Position numbers and translations under genes: made by a program. The notes under the pieces are model-generated. The model ran no database searches and was not told where the DNA came from. It saw nothing but the letters and a program-made list of their open reading frames with translations. Of a stretch of 64,000 bases of DNA, positions 14,401-29,500 are shown one piece after another (within the stretch, counting starts at the first letter, position 1; each line of letters begins with the position of its first letter). This stretch comes from Cristatella mucedo (taxonomy: Eukaryota > Bryozoa > Phylactolaemata > Cristatellidae): the NCBI GenBank assembly GCA_009760855.2, contig WPIO01000047.1:1461001-1525000 (forward strand), in the 5' to 3' direction.

Positions 14401-17400
14401 CTGTAGAAGCAGTCTTCTGCATGAAGCCTTAAAAATTTAGGCAGCTGTCTAAAACAACACCTAAATTTCGAGCACATGGTTATGGTCGCACAACAGCATC
14501 ACCTATTAGAAGAGCAAAGCCTTTTAATCCAGCCACACGCTTAGGCAGTCCTATGAGCAGCAGTTTTGTTCTATCGTCGTTTAGTTTCAAGACATTTTCC
14601 GACGTCCTGGATCGAATGTTGGCAAGGCAAGCATTCAGTTTGTCAGTTGCTGCAGCAGATTCCGACAGTTTGAATGACAAATACAGCTGAGTATCGTCAA
14701 CAAGTGATATCCTATTCCATGAGCCTTAATCACTTTTCTCAGAGGTTGAGTATAAATGGAGAATAGCAAGGGACCGAGGACGGACCCTTGAGGGACTTCA
14801 CAGGTGTCCCGTCTCGTGTGTGAGACCTGACCCCCACACGACACGGATTTAACATGATCAGACAAGTATGATTTAAACCACACCAGTGCCTCGTGTCTGC
14901 CTAACGTGGTAAGATGTGGAATGCTCAGTGTCAACACATAAAATAAAGTTAGTGTCAGCATGCACAATGTCAGCACAAATAAGCACAAAACGAGGAACCA
15001 CTGAACTACGATGTAGTCAGAGCTCTGTGCTTGATCCGCTTCGTTTCATAATTTATACTCACCCTACGTTACTGATGTGATCGCCAAGCACAATTCAGGC
15101 TTTCACTCCTGTGCAGATGATAGTTGTACCTTTGCTTTGATTCCCCCCCCCCCAGCCATCCAGCACGTTGAATTATCTCAACCCCCTTGCTGCATGTGTT
15201 GCTGACATCCGTTCATGGATGGCAGCAATCAAATTGAATGACGATACAATTAAAGTGTTGGTTATGGGAAAACTAAGTGAGACTCGGTAGAAACCAAGTG
15301 AAATTGGGAAAGTGGTCAAAATGGACTCCGCCAGGATGTCTCTAATTGTATCTCAATGAAATATAGGTGTGTTGTTTCAAAGGAACCTTTCACTAGACGA
15401 CCACATCAGCTCAACAGTAAAGCCTGCTTCTTTCAGCTATGTAACATTGCTAAAATTTGGGCTTGCTTAGATAAAAATTCTACATTCAAATTGGTCCATG
15501 CATTTGTGACATCCCTACTCGACTTGTGTAACTCCCTGCTTCCTGGTCTACTGGCCTGTGCAATCAGGTGCTTACCTTGCTTACTTACATGCTGGCTATT
15601 CCGATTTTTAGTAGTAAGCTTTTTAATTTCTGAGTCACACTTAGTTTGCTCGTAACTGGTAAGTTGGTTTTATCGACATTCACTTGAGAAGGTTTGCTGC
15701 CATCCAAGTGCAGATGTCAGCAATACATGCAGCCGTAGAGTTGAGAGAATTCGATGTACTACTGGGCTTGGAGAAATCAAAGCATACAGCTGCGTGTTAT
15801 GTGCCTAGAGGTGAAGCTTAGATCCTTTTCCACTGCAGCCGCTAGTAGATAACGAATACAAACCGAAATTATTTTCCTGAACTGCAGTGTCTGCCACTGC
15901 GCACCTCCTTGGACCAGCCACCGCCGGCAGCATCAGTCTTCGTATATTCACAGGTCATACCGGGACAATAATTTAGCCTTTCCATTCTTTCACTTGTTCA
16001 CAATTTCTGCCTGTGCTTTGGTCTAGGCTGTGGGCTACTTGCCTCACTGTATGTCCTCTTGTGTGTGCATTTGGCGATTAGCTTTTTTCTTTGTTACTTT
16101 CTTTGGCTAGCGAATCCACATCACTCAGCTCATGCCTTGAGTGTTATACAAAAAAAATTCCGCGGTATCAATTAATGCTTGTCTAGAACGCTTAGCACAC
16201 ATCCTCCGACGAGAGTATAAGGGTATGCATTTTCACCAGCAGCTACCCACAGCACAAAAGCTGAGTGGTCATCCTTACCTCTCTCGAAAGGGCTGCATTG
16301 TTTCTTGCATTTTGTGCTATGTTGCATGCAGTATGCTGTTTGTTTATTTATTTTTACATTCACTTGACTACTGCTGTAGCTAAGAACTTTCATTTATTTT
16401 TTTATTCCCGAATTTTTTAACGTTTTTGACAAAGAACTCTTGCTAGTGCGTGGCTTTCTAGTCTTTAGCTTTGTTCACTGGTTATGTCATCTAGCAGATG
16501 TAATGCTTTGTTTGTGTAGTCCGACAGATTTTGGCAAGCATGGAGAAGTTACTATGCTTTGGTACTGTCTTGCAGTGCCATCTTTCTACCTATAAGATCT
16601 ACTCTACCTATCAGATCTACTCCCCCCACCAGGCCAAGCATCGTACCAGCCGCCTTCCGGAAACTAACTTTACCTATACCTTGTACAAACCTCAAATCAT
16701 TTGGAGACCGTGCCTTTAGTTCGTATTCTTTCAAAGTCTGGAACTCACTCCCCCGACTTGTGTCACGACATCCCCTGACTTGACCACATTTAAAAAAAAA
16801 TTAAAAACGCACCTATTTACGACAGCATTTAGTGGGTCCCTGTGATTCATCCTTTATGTGTTTATGCATGCTGACACTGTGGCATTCTGCCACTAACCAC
16901 ACTTGCATGCTGACCGTGTGCATGTCACCCCTAACCATGTCATTCATGTTGTTTATCAAGCATGATATTTCTGCTCACCATTCGATCATGCTTCCTTTGC
17001 AGCAAATGTAAAGCACCTAGAAAGAGATTGAGTTCTCTGAGGGTGCTTTATCAAGTGTATTATTATTATTATCTTGGAAGACTATATGCCAGGCATGGGA
17101 CAGACTTGCTTGTGTCTTTCCTGTCTCTATGCATTTGCTGCCTCTGCATCTGAAAGATGATTATTTACGCTAAGCACCTGCAGACGGAACTTAAATATTA
17201 ATGTGTCAAGTGATAGAAATTGCTTGTTTTTTACTTTTAGGGTGATGTCATACTTTGCATTGATGATGTACGAGAAGAGGCTCTGGTGAGATATGTGATT
17301 ATTTACTTTCAATTGTACGAAGGTTGTATCTGATCTGCTCTGTATACAGGCTGTTATGGCTGTCTCTCTCCTGTTCTTTTTTTGCTGCTTTGTGGCTTCT

Positions 17401-20400
17401 GAGAAATGCAGTATGCTGGCTTTAGCAGGTAAATGCTGAAGGCCGTGTGAATTTGTGCAGATTTTGCAATATGTACCGGACGTTGCCTTAAAGGGCCAGC
17501 TGCACATCGACTGTGCAATGTTTAAAATTATATCTTTAGGGCCTGTGTGCCACCAGTGTGCATCCTTGTCGCTGATAAACGTATACAGCACACACAGTAC
17601 ATAAAGAAACAGGCTAATTTGGAGACAAATCGGCGGTGTTTGCACTGACTGCCCCAAACATAATTCCACATGCCCATATCTATATGAGCATTTGGACTGG
17701 TGAAACGGCCACCGTGAACTGCCGGCTTGCCATCGTTTTGAGAAAATATATGCATAGTGTGCCACAAGTTTAGCTTCACCCAAAAATTGGTTATTTCCGG
17801 CAGACATTCTCAAAACTGAAGGTTACTTTACCTGTCAAGCGTGCAAGTGGATTTTGAAGACAGCAGTTGTAACTAAACCCAAAGTGAATTGGCAGTCAGT
17901 GACCTCAGTACAGTAAATACAGAATGTGATAGCTATATTCCCTAAAAAGAAGAAAATGCCTTCAGTCCCGGTTTTGACGTATATATGCTTCAATATTCTG
18001 GATCGTGATCGTCATATATTGGCACCTAGGTGTGCGGAAAGCAAGTCACGAATAGTACTCAGAGGTGGCTGGTTTTTTGAGGCTGATATCGTTCTCCGTC
18101 TGTCGGAAGCAGTAAGCCTAGTCTGGTTTCTGGTGCTAATCATCTGAAGATGGCTCTGTTGTGGGTGCCTTAAAGATTGCAATAATCACTTATAAATTTC
18201 AGTTTTTTATGCTTGCACATATCTGGTCTGGCGGTGAGGGTTTATCTACCCAGAGTATCTAGCGTTTGCCTGTGTTGTAAGCACGGATGCTTACTTGTTT
18301 TGAAATAGCACAGCGGGGGTCGTGTGGACCACTAAAGCGATAATTTAGGATGGATTGTACTAAGAGATGAATGCCTCGCAGGGTTATCTGGGCAGCACTA
18401 CAACTGCCTGGGAAATTTCCGGCAAGTATCCCGAAGTACCAAGTGCCGGGGTATTTTTTTCGAACTCCAGGTCAAGTGTAATAACAGTACTCTCAATTGC
18501 TCAGCTTACTTAGCAAGTTTCAGCAAACCATGCTAGGGAAGTTTCTTTGGGGCATTCTCGTTCTGCATCTTTATGTGAGTCCCTACTCATACCCAGCTTA
18601 TTCATTGTGTACTTGAAGACTCTTTTTAGCAAACAAACTAAAGCACATTTTCATTTCATGTGCATATTCTTTCCCACTTCTTTGCATATGAGATATGTAT
18701 GATAGCTTACAAGTAATTATTCCCGTGCGTCTTTGCCGATCGCTGCATCGTATAAATTGCAGCCAAGTCTTAATTCAGTGGCTAAGGTCGAGCTGCTTGC
18801 AAAATGTTCTGTAAGCTGCGGTCTTGGCGGTTGTTACGCATAGTATCAGTACTTTTTGACGGTGATTCTACTTTTCTGCATGCTGAAAGCTCACTCACTG
18901 CGTAGTTTTCTCCAAGCAGGGCTGACCCGAAATAACACAACTTACGCAGCTAGGTGAAGAAGCTAAGAAGTGAAAAGTGAACATGAGTATGCCCACCTGC
19001 CTGTTTACAAATGATTATTAAAAAATCTTCCTTTCTAAGTCGATTTTCCAATTCATGCAGCATCCACGATACCTCCGTGTCTTGAGCATGCTAATCGTTA
19101 GGAAACTAGGGATACTTCTTTCGATAGTTGGATAAGTTCATCCTCGACGTCTGATCTTCATCGAGGGCTATGCGTTACTTGTTTCCCACTCACTTTTGTG
19201 CCGATATATTGTAATCACGAAGGCAGAATATTGCCTGCCTCCTTGATGATGTCTGAATCCGGGCTACATGCCATCTCTGTTTCAGCAAAATAGATGTCAT
19301 AAACTGCATTGTCACTTGTAGTTCTAGTTTGAGCTATCATCCTCTATTAGTATCTGTACGCTTAATGAGCACCTAAAGTTCGGTGAACAAAATCCGATTT
19401 AAATAAATTGTTATTTTTCGGGGATTATAAATCTTGTGGCTGCTAGTATATCTTTTCAGATGTCATGAGCATGTGCACTTACTGAATAGGGAAAGGAATT
19501 CTCCATAAGGATACTGCTCCTTTATGAGTTTTGTGCTCTACGTCATTGTCGAGTATCTAATGGGCTTCAGCATGTTCGACTGGCAGTGGCTGGCATTCGC
19601 ATTTAAATGGCAGGAAGCGTTCTCTTAAATGGTGATAAAATCGGCTTAGTAGCTATTGGAAAGCCTAGAAATTAGAAAGCTTCGCCCTCAAAATGAGCTC
19701 AGCCAGCATATCTTCTGTATGCATATCTCCTGTAGCTTCATGCAATCTGGACTTCCCTATTCCAATGTCATGTATTGATGACATCCGCACATGGATGGCA
19801 GCAAATTTTCTAAAACTAAACGATAATAAAACTAACTTACTAGTTATGGGCAAACCCAGTGTGATTCAGAAATGGGAAAGGCTGCCGCTCAAAATTGGCT
19901 CTGCCAGCATATCTTCTGTTGAATCCGCTCAAACTCTACGTGCAATCCGGGTTTATTGTTCGATCTGTCACTGCCATTCGGTAGCAGCTCGTGGGACGGC
20001 CAGCATTCGACCTTGACTTGCTAAGAGTGCCCGCATCTGAGGAGGGCTTGGGAGCTGTGCCAATCACTGGGCTGAGCAAGACCTTTGCTGGAGGGATAGA
20101 GATGAGCTTGGTGTGGCCTGAGGCCTGAATAGGCTTGGGTCGTCAGGTGCTGCCAGTGAAGTCGAACCGACCAGAATTTTCCAACCCCCCCCCCCCCTGT
20201 GCACCTGATGGTAGTGTACCAGATGCTTAAGCACTTTGCTTTGACACCCCCTTTTTATGAGGCCATAGCCTGTAGCACTAGCTGTCTAACATCCCACGAC
20301 ACCCTTCGGTGATACAGCTGAGTCTTGCCTGTGTGCATACCCAGCTGCTGGCTTTGCTTTTGCTGCACCTGATATGGCTGACCTGTCTTTGATCCCGTGA

Positions 20401-23400
20401 TTTTGAAGAGGGATTATTTAACAGAATCCTCAATCGACTGCCTGAGGTGTGTTCAGGGAGAGTTGGTGCAGCTGCCTTGGCATGGTGATGGCAGCTTGTG
20501 ATTGAGACATGTTTCTCTCGATTGCCATCCGAGCTGCTCCTTCAGCGCTGAGTGCACCTGCTGGTTGGGTGGGTCTTCTGAGCAGGCCTCCAGAATTACT
20601 CCCTCTTGATAGGTTCCCTGAAATGAATTATAGCCCGTCTGGATTTCGAACTTGAAGCTGTCAAAACCACATGCCAGTCTTATGTGGGTGTGTCTAAAAG
20701 AAAAACTAAGGGCCCCTGTGGAGAAACACGTTGAAGTCGTGGGCTGAAGGCAACCCTTTGGGAGCCACTTCCGATCCATCCAAAGATAACTGCTAGACGT
20801 CATTTTGATGACCTGAAGCTTTGTGTACCGTCCTCTTTAGGCTCGTCTGGAGAGTTTCCTTTTTGGCTACCACCTCCTTAAAATAAGATTGGCCTGTTTG
20901 AAAAAATTATATCTACCTGTAGACTAGCCCTGAGGGTAGGAGCAGAGGGTACAGTCCTGCTTGCCCTTATAGCCCCATCAAAGAAGGAGTCTCCATCTGG
21001 AGAATCAACTCAAGGCTGCGCTCTTTAGGTGCGCCTACTCGGCAACATTCTAAAACAGCCCTCTTCCATCCGTGAGGCCTGGTAGACGTCAAGAAGGGGC
21101 TAAACCGAGGTATTGCCGGCTGTGCATCGTGGCTCGTGGCTTATGACAGGGTCTGAAGTCGAGTCAATTAACTCTTTTGTTTTAATGCTTGCCTACCATC
21201 GAAAAGAGGGTTATGTCAGAAGCTGCTTGCTGATATATATATAAAAGATAGTATCTCTAGAATGTGTGTCTCCAAGATAATGACCATGCCACATGATTTT
21301 ACCTTGAAACAAAACATAGATACTCTAGACAACTGCAATTGGTAATTTACGTCAGGCCAGACAGCTCGTGTAGAGTATCCGGTTGCATGCATTCACCATC
21401 CACGGCCAACTCAGAAGTGTGGTTGTTCAGTTATAGTAAGTATTTGTAAGTTACTTAGAGAAAATAAATAAAGAGTAAATGTGACATATTGGATGTAATT
21501 TGCTCTAAGCTGGTCAATCTATGGGAGAGGGGAGTTTCTACCTCAGCTCGACATCAGCTGCTTTCCTAGAAGATCTAAAACTTCGTATACTCAGCAGTCT
21601 AATGCGACTTTCACGGTTTGTGCTACTTTTGCAGGGTGTACGTCCTGACTATGTGGTCGACTGTCTTCCAAGCGGATCTGCTCTATTCTCACTGCTCGGA
21701 ACATACAGGTGGGAGCTACAGCATAGCATAGAGCAAAACTGGCAATCACGAGTTGGTCTTCAATGGATTTGCAAGGACTTAATTGGAGAGGGAGTTAAAT
21801 CTTTAAGCTGCATACAACCTCACCAGCAAAGCTTTTTATGCTTGGGATCTGTTTCCTGACGTTAAGGAACCTGCCTCTTAACTGTTATGCTTCAGTGCTT
21901 ACCCTTATGTGCAGCTGAGACACCAGCAGAGCTGCTGTAAAATGTGTTTGCTCGGCCATTGTTGACCCATAGTAAATCTTTGCTGTCTTAATGTGTCGAT
22001 GTTAGACATCATTGGTATTCTGCTGTGAAAGTGATAGCAATAATTAAGCTACGAGAAAGCTAAATTTTTAAGCAGGTGCTTCGCAACTCACCGAAGGAGG
22101 AGCAGTAACCAAGGGTTGATGACGTGCAAAATAATATGCTAAGACAAGCATGCAAAAGCATACGAGTCTAATGCTTAGACCAGCATGCAAAAAGTCTGCC
22201 AGGAAATTTTCCAGCCATGTCTTTGTCCGTGGAGTTGCAATACACACTGCAATTGAGCTACTGTGTCGGTTATGGGTGTGGCCATCCTGTGATCCTCTGC
22301 ATTATCTCGCTCAAAAAAAGTGGGCAGATTGTGATAATGCTCGTGCAAGTGTTTTCCATCAAAAACTGAAGCAAGAGCAATTTTGATGACAATATCGAAA
22401 CCTGGACAGACTCGTGAACATGATAATAAATATATGGTCGTGTGGTCATAAATATGGTCAATGTGTGCAGGCCGTTGTGAAATTGAGGGTACTGCCAAAG
22501 CAAATGTGAAATTGTGGGTACTGCCACCGGTTGCCTGGGTATGTCATGACCACAAAAACCAGTCTCCATAGTGGTATAGCATACTGAAGCATCCCTTTGC
22601 AATAGCGTCCCACTTAAGTACGCACCCATTTAAGTACACATATTTCCCCCTTAAATTCTTGGTTCAAGATTTATTAGTTAAACATGTCATGAATAGCCAT
22701 TTGGTGCAGTTTTGAAGTTTCTTGCATTTGGCTTTAAGGGAGACCGCCCGGATCTTGCTCCGAAATGATTCAAACGATTTCTTAAGATCGTTGAATGTAT
22801 CGTCAGCTTCGATTTGAACTTCAGAGTAGAACAGCTGATCCTCGATGTCGAGAACCTGCTTATAAAAGGATTTGAACCCCTGAAATACAACTTTACTTTC
22901 TAAACCGGCATTGAGATCTTGAAGATTAATGTTGTCATTATCATCATCCATCATACTTTCAACATTCTTCATCGACTCCAAAAGCTTGTCAATCTTCCAA
23001 TACCGAAGCAACATATTCTTCGTTGTTCTCGTCATCAACGTGAACGAAGTATTCCAGTTCTGATGAAGCGATAGATAAATTCAATGTTTCGAAAGCCTTT
23101 GAAGCTCGGTGTCCAAATCTTCAACATTGCTATCAGCCTCCAGTTCTGGTTTTAGAGTCATTAGTTCGGCCTTGACGAAAGCATGTTTGATCGAGCTTGG
23201 CAAAGCAGAATCCTAGGCTTCTTTCACATAACTTGCAGCATCGAACAGGTGCGCTTGGTTCCCGTAAAAGACCCCTGCAGCAGCTCGTCTCAATCTTCGC
23301 CCCTGATCTTTCTTTTGACTTTTCGTCTCTTCGTCAAGTTCTTAAAAGTAAGGAACATCCTGGAGATACAAATATTTGTATCGTGTTTTTCAGAGCTGCG

Positions 23401-26400
23401 ATTATTCCCATGTGATAAGGCTGTTTCCAGCTTGTACAATTCTGGGGAAAGAAAACAATTCGAATATAGTCGCATTCGAATGCTTCAAAATGTCACGAAG
23501 TTGTCCATCATCAATAGAACGCGACGTCCCGTTCGTTTTTTTACTTTTGAAAAAACACCTCATTGAACCGCTTCCAACAGGTTCCTACATTCATCCAAGC
23601 TTTCGCTTGATTGAAATAAGGAGCTGGTCAATGTCGGTCCTTAATGCAAGCTGGTTCTTTGGGTTTTCAGATCAAAGCGAAAGGAATTTTGTCAGTTCCG
23701 GTTTCGTTGGCGCAAGCAATCAGAGAAACTCGATGGTTTCCCTTCTTTTCGCCTCTAATAGTTTAAATATCCCCGTCTGGCATAGGAAGATATATCTTGG
23801 AAGCAATCGAAAAAAACAAACCGGTCTCGTCCATGTTGTAGACATTTTCAGGGTCCTTTTTCGCGATAATCGCGTAAAGGTTTTCTAAAGCAGCTAACAA
23901 TTCCGGATGGTTCTTGTTGGCTTACAATCCACGCCGAACTCTCAATTGACTGAGCCATTGCCAAGATGTTTTAAAATCTTATTCCGAAATTGAGAGGCTG
24001 GAAGCAATGCTTTTCGCTTTGGCTATGGTGAGAGATAGTGGTACATGAAGGCTGGCACGACGCATGCAGTCAATCCAGACAAAAAGCATGTCCTCAAGCT
24101 CCCTAAATCGTCCAACTGACGCTCGAAACGTCCAACTGACTCTTCTCTTTAGCCCCTTCAGTCATCAGTATTATTATTATCAGGGCAGATCGTTCTTGGA
24201 TCGCTTTACGATTCTCCAAAATCTTTCGGATGGCGCCTTCACTAACGTCGTACTCCTGCGCTGTGGCCCTCTTACTGGGAGCAGACGCTTCGCTTAGCTT
24301 CGAGATGATTTCGCAGTGTTGAGACTCATTGAGGCACTTGCCGTTTGATTTCTTTGGCATCGTAGCAAAATCAAAGCTGTATGGAACAGGAGAGCTTTAA
24401 GGAACGAGGCAGGTAAATCAAAGGACAAACAGAAAGCAGAAACAGCAAAACACAAGCAAGTCAATAACAAACAACACACAGACGTTGAATGAATCCGTCA
24501 GATCGCACGTCGAGCATCACAATACACACCGAGCTGCCTGGTACAGGCACACGCTCCGGAAAGTGCGCGACATACCAGAAAGTATGCACCTACGGGCTAA
24601 GTGCGCACAAAATTTGCAGGTTCAAGTTGCGTACTTAAACGGAAGACTACTGTATTGAGGCAGCCAAAGTCCTATAGTCGCTTCCGGCTTCTGTCAATGC
24701 CTACATAGATTTTACATCATTTAAGTCTCAGCTGACGACGCATTGGTTTCTCTCTGCTTTTCGAGCACCCCTGTAATCTTGTCTTCGTTGTGCGTGCGTG
24801 CTGTGCACGCTTCCCTACCAATGATTCAATGCATGTCCAGGGGTCCTACCAACCTGTTGCCCTGAGTGTCTTTTCGTGTGCTTTTGTATGCTGGTTCTAA
24901 GCGTAACACTTGTGCACTTTATTGATCCGCGTTAAATTTGAAATGTGAGTTCAGCTCTGCACTAGTTTATGTCTGATATCGGTTGGATAAGTACTGCTGT
25001 ACATGTCTTCAAACATTTTTGAACTACATTATCTGCAATCGGATACTCTACTTTCATTGTAGCCTGACTGATCTGGTGCATTATCCATTGTTCTAAGTTG
25101 GGTCCCATCCTTCAGATTGCACCGTGCAGTTAACTCACCCATACCAAGCTCCTTTTTACTTTTCTCTTACTAATTTCCTGCTGACTGAGGGTCTTGCATT
25201 GACCCTTTATGCAGCTTGAAAGATGGGCACAACTCACCACAGCTAGACATCGCTAGCACACGTTTTTTGAAAGTAGAGACCGATAGTTAATCGGGAAAAT
25301 ACCCCCAAAAGAAATTCGCAGAGACCTTTCGATAGCAGCACCATTAAACGTAAACGTGGTAAACACATAATTGCATGACTATATTTGTATAGTTTTACCG
25401 ATATCGTGCTACTTCACTCGTAGGAGCAAGTGGCATTAGTTTACCTCTGGGGTCGGAGTTTCCAGGAGTAGGTTAGCTAAACCTAATATGTTGTTTGCTT
25501 AAGCTAGCTGCGTGTGGATACGACTGCATGTTTTTGGTCCAATAGGGTAATATGAATTTTCTGTTTTGATACTAATGCAGCTATTCAGATTCTCTGATGA
25601 TGAAGGCGTTATGTGCTTATGGTATTGCTTCCGGCCAGTTACTTTTCCATTCACTGCAGCTGTATGCAAGACCAGTGGGTGGGGGCTATAATGAAAATTC
25701 TAAGTCGGCCTATTCTTACAAAAGCAACTTTCTGTATGCAATGCTAAAATGTTTGCCGATTTAAAGTGATTTTGTCATTCTCACTCGGTGTAATAAACAA
25801 AATTGCCCTGGGGTTTTTGGCTCTCATTGCCTGTATACCGACTTGGGTAATGAATCTATCGTGTCGATATACTGTGTGTAGGCAAGTGGCTTCATCCAGT
25901 CATTATTGGATTCTTTGGAGTGACAGGGATGACCCAGAATCACCCGACTTTGTGAAGCTAATCAATCGAAAAATATCTACCAAAAGACCGGGTAGTCAAA
26001 CAATTGAATTCTAATGGCCATTAATCTATTACTTATAATAATAATATATTACATGACTATTACAATACCGTTTTATAAATGAGATTGCGCTAGCCGGTCA
26101 CTCCCGTGCACTTACTTATAATAATTATTATACAATATTTATATGGCACCCTTAGAGAACCAGATGCCTCTCTAGGCACTTTATTTTAGCATGTCCATTG
26201 ATTAGTGATAACAAGCGTTCAGAAAGCATATGCGTGCACAGGATGATGCACGCACAGCTAAGCAATATCAGTCAGAAGAGTAAGTAGGGGCAGTTGGAAT
26301 GGGGTCAAGAAGGCCATTAAGTCTTCTTGGACTGGGAGCTGAATTTCAGGATGTCACTCGTGGCAGGCTTGAATGCAGACATTGAGGTGCTCCAATGTAT

Positions 26401-26426
26401 TGAGGGAGAGGACATGTGGGAATGTT

Positions 26427-26517
<91 letters not shown>

Positions 26518-29500
26518 TGTGTGATGGTTAATGGTCGACGTCAGCTTTTTTGGATTGTGCATCTGTGATTTGAAGATGTTTTATAGAAGCTAAACTTGGC
26601 ATTTGCCTGGATAGATCGGTATGATCTAAAGTAGTTCTCCTATGCCTGTCGATGGATCGTCAGTCCTGATCTTTTGTTGTGCTTCCTCAAGCCTAGTAGA
26701 CCTAGCTAGTTTACTGTCTTTGGTAATGCATAGACTATCTGGGAGAGGTTGCATAGTGTGCTTAGTCAGAGGTGCAAAGTCGTTGAGAACGTCGGCTAGT
26801 GTCGTGTTTTAGACTTTTACTTGTGAAGACAGGGCAGAAAGAGCATTAAGCAGCAGGAGTGACGAAGAAATTTTTATTCTGACAGCATCAATGTCAAGGG
26901 TCTTATGGTTTTGCAATTCATCGATTATTCTGGGTTCGGATGATGACACAAACTGCAGACTGAATGAGGTCTGCATGTTGTCAGATGTGCATAATTTGGT
27001 AATAATAGGAGACATCAGCATGAAATCGTAGGAGGATATTTGATCAAGTGTGTGTGACCTTTTTTGTGATTGGTGTCATGTACATGAGCCACAAGTCGAT
27101 GTACGAAATTCAGCGGTTAAGACGTCAGCTGAGTCGTCGAAATGACTGTTAAAATCACGGAAACGAGGATGGGATTATTTCTTGCACAGAGAATCGAAGT
27201 CAGAAAAATCTTATGCACATGAGGACTTGGTACCTGGGGGTTTTAGATGACTGCCTCCACTGGTAACTTGCTTTAGGAAGGATTCATAACCAGAAATTCG
27301 AAAGATTGCTTCGAAGCGACTGCCATTGGTTTGAAGTTGAGGGAGGAACGTGCAACAATGGTGGCTCCTCCATCGGTTTTGTTTGATCTGGGGGTATGAA
27401 CGAAAGAGTAGCCGTGGCATCGGTTATGGTCGAACTTGTAGTTTTCAATTAGATTTCAACCAGGTTTTGGTCAAAGCAAACAGGTCATAGGCATCGTCAA
27501 AAGTCCCTATTGTTAGGGATTTATAGCACATTAAGTGGAGAGCTCTCAAAGCAAACTTTAAAAATGGCCACTGAGGTTATATTTGGCCTGATAGCACAAG
27601 TTGGAATGATACTCGTCAGTGCCTGAGAGACAGCGTGCTGGAGACAATGCTGAAATACTGAATGTGTGCCCTTCCTTTCTCTTGTTATCGGTGGGCTGTC
27701 TTCGGGAAATTACCAATTCACGAACCCTTGGCGGCTGCAGCTACAACTGTGAATGCGTTTTCCGGACAATAGCAAAACGATAATAAACATAGACGATAGC
27801 ACCAAATAGCGAGGTCACCACTAACGGTGATATAGCTCCAGTCTTTCATCAGCTCTGCCAGTACTCTATTTCTGCTCAGCCGCTATAGACTTCACTTGAG
27901 TCTAGATCCGTGCCTTCGTTTATGCATGCATGGACTGAATGCTTGCCGTGTCGTGGTGCATTTTTCGCGTCTGCTATGACCTTCAAGAGTGCAGCTCATA
28001 CAACAATAGTCTTATTCGTAACGTGTTTAGCTGAATTTTTCCACTAGCCATACTAATTGCCTACTTAGTCATCAAGGGACAGAAGAGTTGTGTCTCTATC
28101 TGGTCAGCGTTTACTATCAACAGTGGGTGCAGCGATAGAGCCGGTGCTGCTATCAATAGAACAAAACCCTGTACCTTAGCCCAATAATAGTGTGTTCGGC
28201 ACTATCTTTATAGTGTTTTCTACAGAGCATTGGCTGACGAATGGAAGTGCCACTAAGGATGATAATAATATAAACAATAATATTACTTCAAAAGGAAGCA
28301 ATAACGAGGATTTAATGAAAAGCAAGTCATCGTGCTTAGACGAGACTGCAAAAGAACACATTACAGCTGTTATTAGGACCCCTGATTATTAAGATAGACT
28401 GAGTTATGCACAGGTAAGCACTCAAAGTCACTCCCGTCTTTGCCATTAGCTGCAGCATGGCCAGTTTCAGAATATAAGCATGCAAGAAGAAATTCACTTC
28501 GAATAAGAAATTGCTGTTATTAGTAACTGGTATTGTTTAGCTTCTTCTTTTAATAATATTAATACATTTGATAAAGCGCCCTCAGAGAACTAAATCTCTT
28601 TCTAGACTCTTTACAGTTGCTGCAAAGGAAGCACGATCGGATGATTAATGATGTTAAATCAGAAGATGGTGTTATATCAGTCGGCAGTTAGTGGCAGGCT
28701 TTGGGAGCGTAGTAACTCAAGGTACGGTCTCCAAGAGATTTGAAATTTGTGGCACAATCGGTTGACCTGAGTCATAAGAGTGGGTGGCAGGCAGATGGCC
28801 CTAATCTAAAATTAATACGGATACTTAGGCTGTAGCTAGAGAATGGAAGGACCTAAAGGTGAGTTACAGAGTCGTGAAGTCGATATGCTGATTAATGGGT
28901 AGCCAGTGCCGATTGGGGAGAATTGGTATGTTTACTAAAGACAACCCTAGCAGCTGAGTCCTGCTCCAACTGTAAGCTTCTTATTTCGCAGGCTAGGAGA
29001 ATCGTGAGTCGTGATAACAGTCGTTTACCACCAGTCTTTTGCAAGCCACTTAGGAAAGTTCGGCTGTTTCTCTCTCACCCGTCTCTTTCTCTCTCACCTC
29101 TCTCACTCACTTTCTCTCCCCTCTCTCACCCACTCCACTCTCTCATTCTCTCTCCGTCTCTCTGCCCATCCATTTGTATCTCGGTTTCCATATCTGTTTG
29201 CGTCTCCCCACCTCTATGAGCGGGAGCAGACGGAACTGCCAGGTGGACAGATAATCCGGGCTCTGTCTAGTTGAGTACCACTGATTATTGCTTGTGGGCC
29301 GAGCCTTGGCTGTTCTTTAAGCTGAGCCAATGCCCTGCTGTCGGTGTCAGCTGCTCAAGACTGAGACTCATCAATGATTGATACTGGCACAAAATCAGAC
29401 TAAACCGTTGGTCACCGGTTCAGCCTTGTGGCTGTAAGTAGATAATGGCCAGTATATGTGCTTACCAGGTGGCTTTTCTGTTGTAAAGGCTGTGTGTTAC

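Noticed and set aside
17127-17813. Long minus-strand open frame (228 codons)
   Set aside because: It overlaps a well-supported + strand microexon (17241-17285), has no domain and no splice context, and its composition is that of chance AT-rich sequence.
20453-20803. Minus-strand 116-codon frame in intron 8
   Set aside because: No motif, and the surrounding sequence is unrecognised; not enough to call a gene.
29060-29220. Ser/Leu-rich coding frames
   Set aside because: They translate a CT-rich simple tract.
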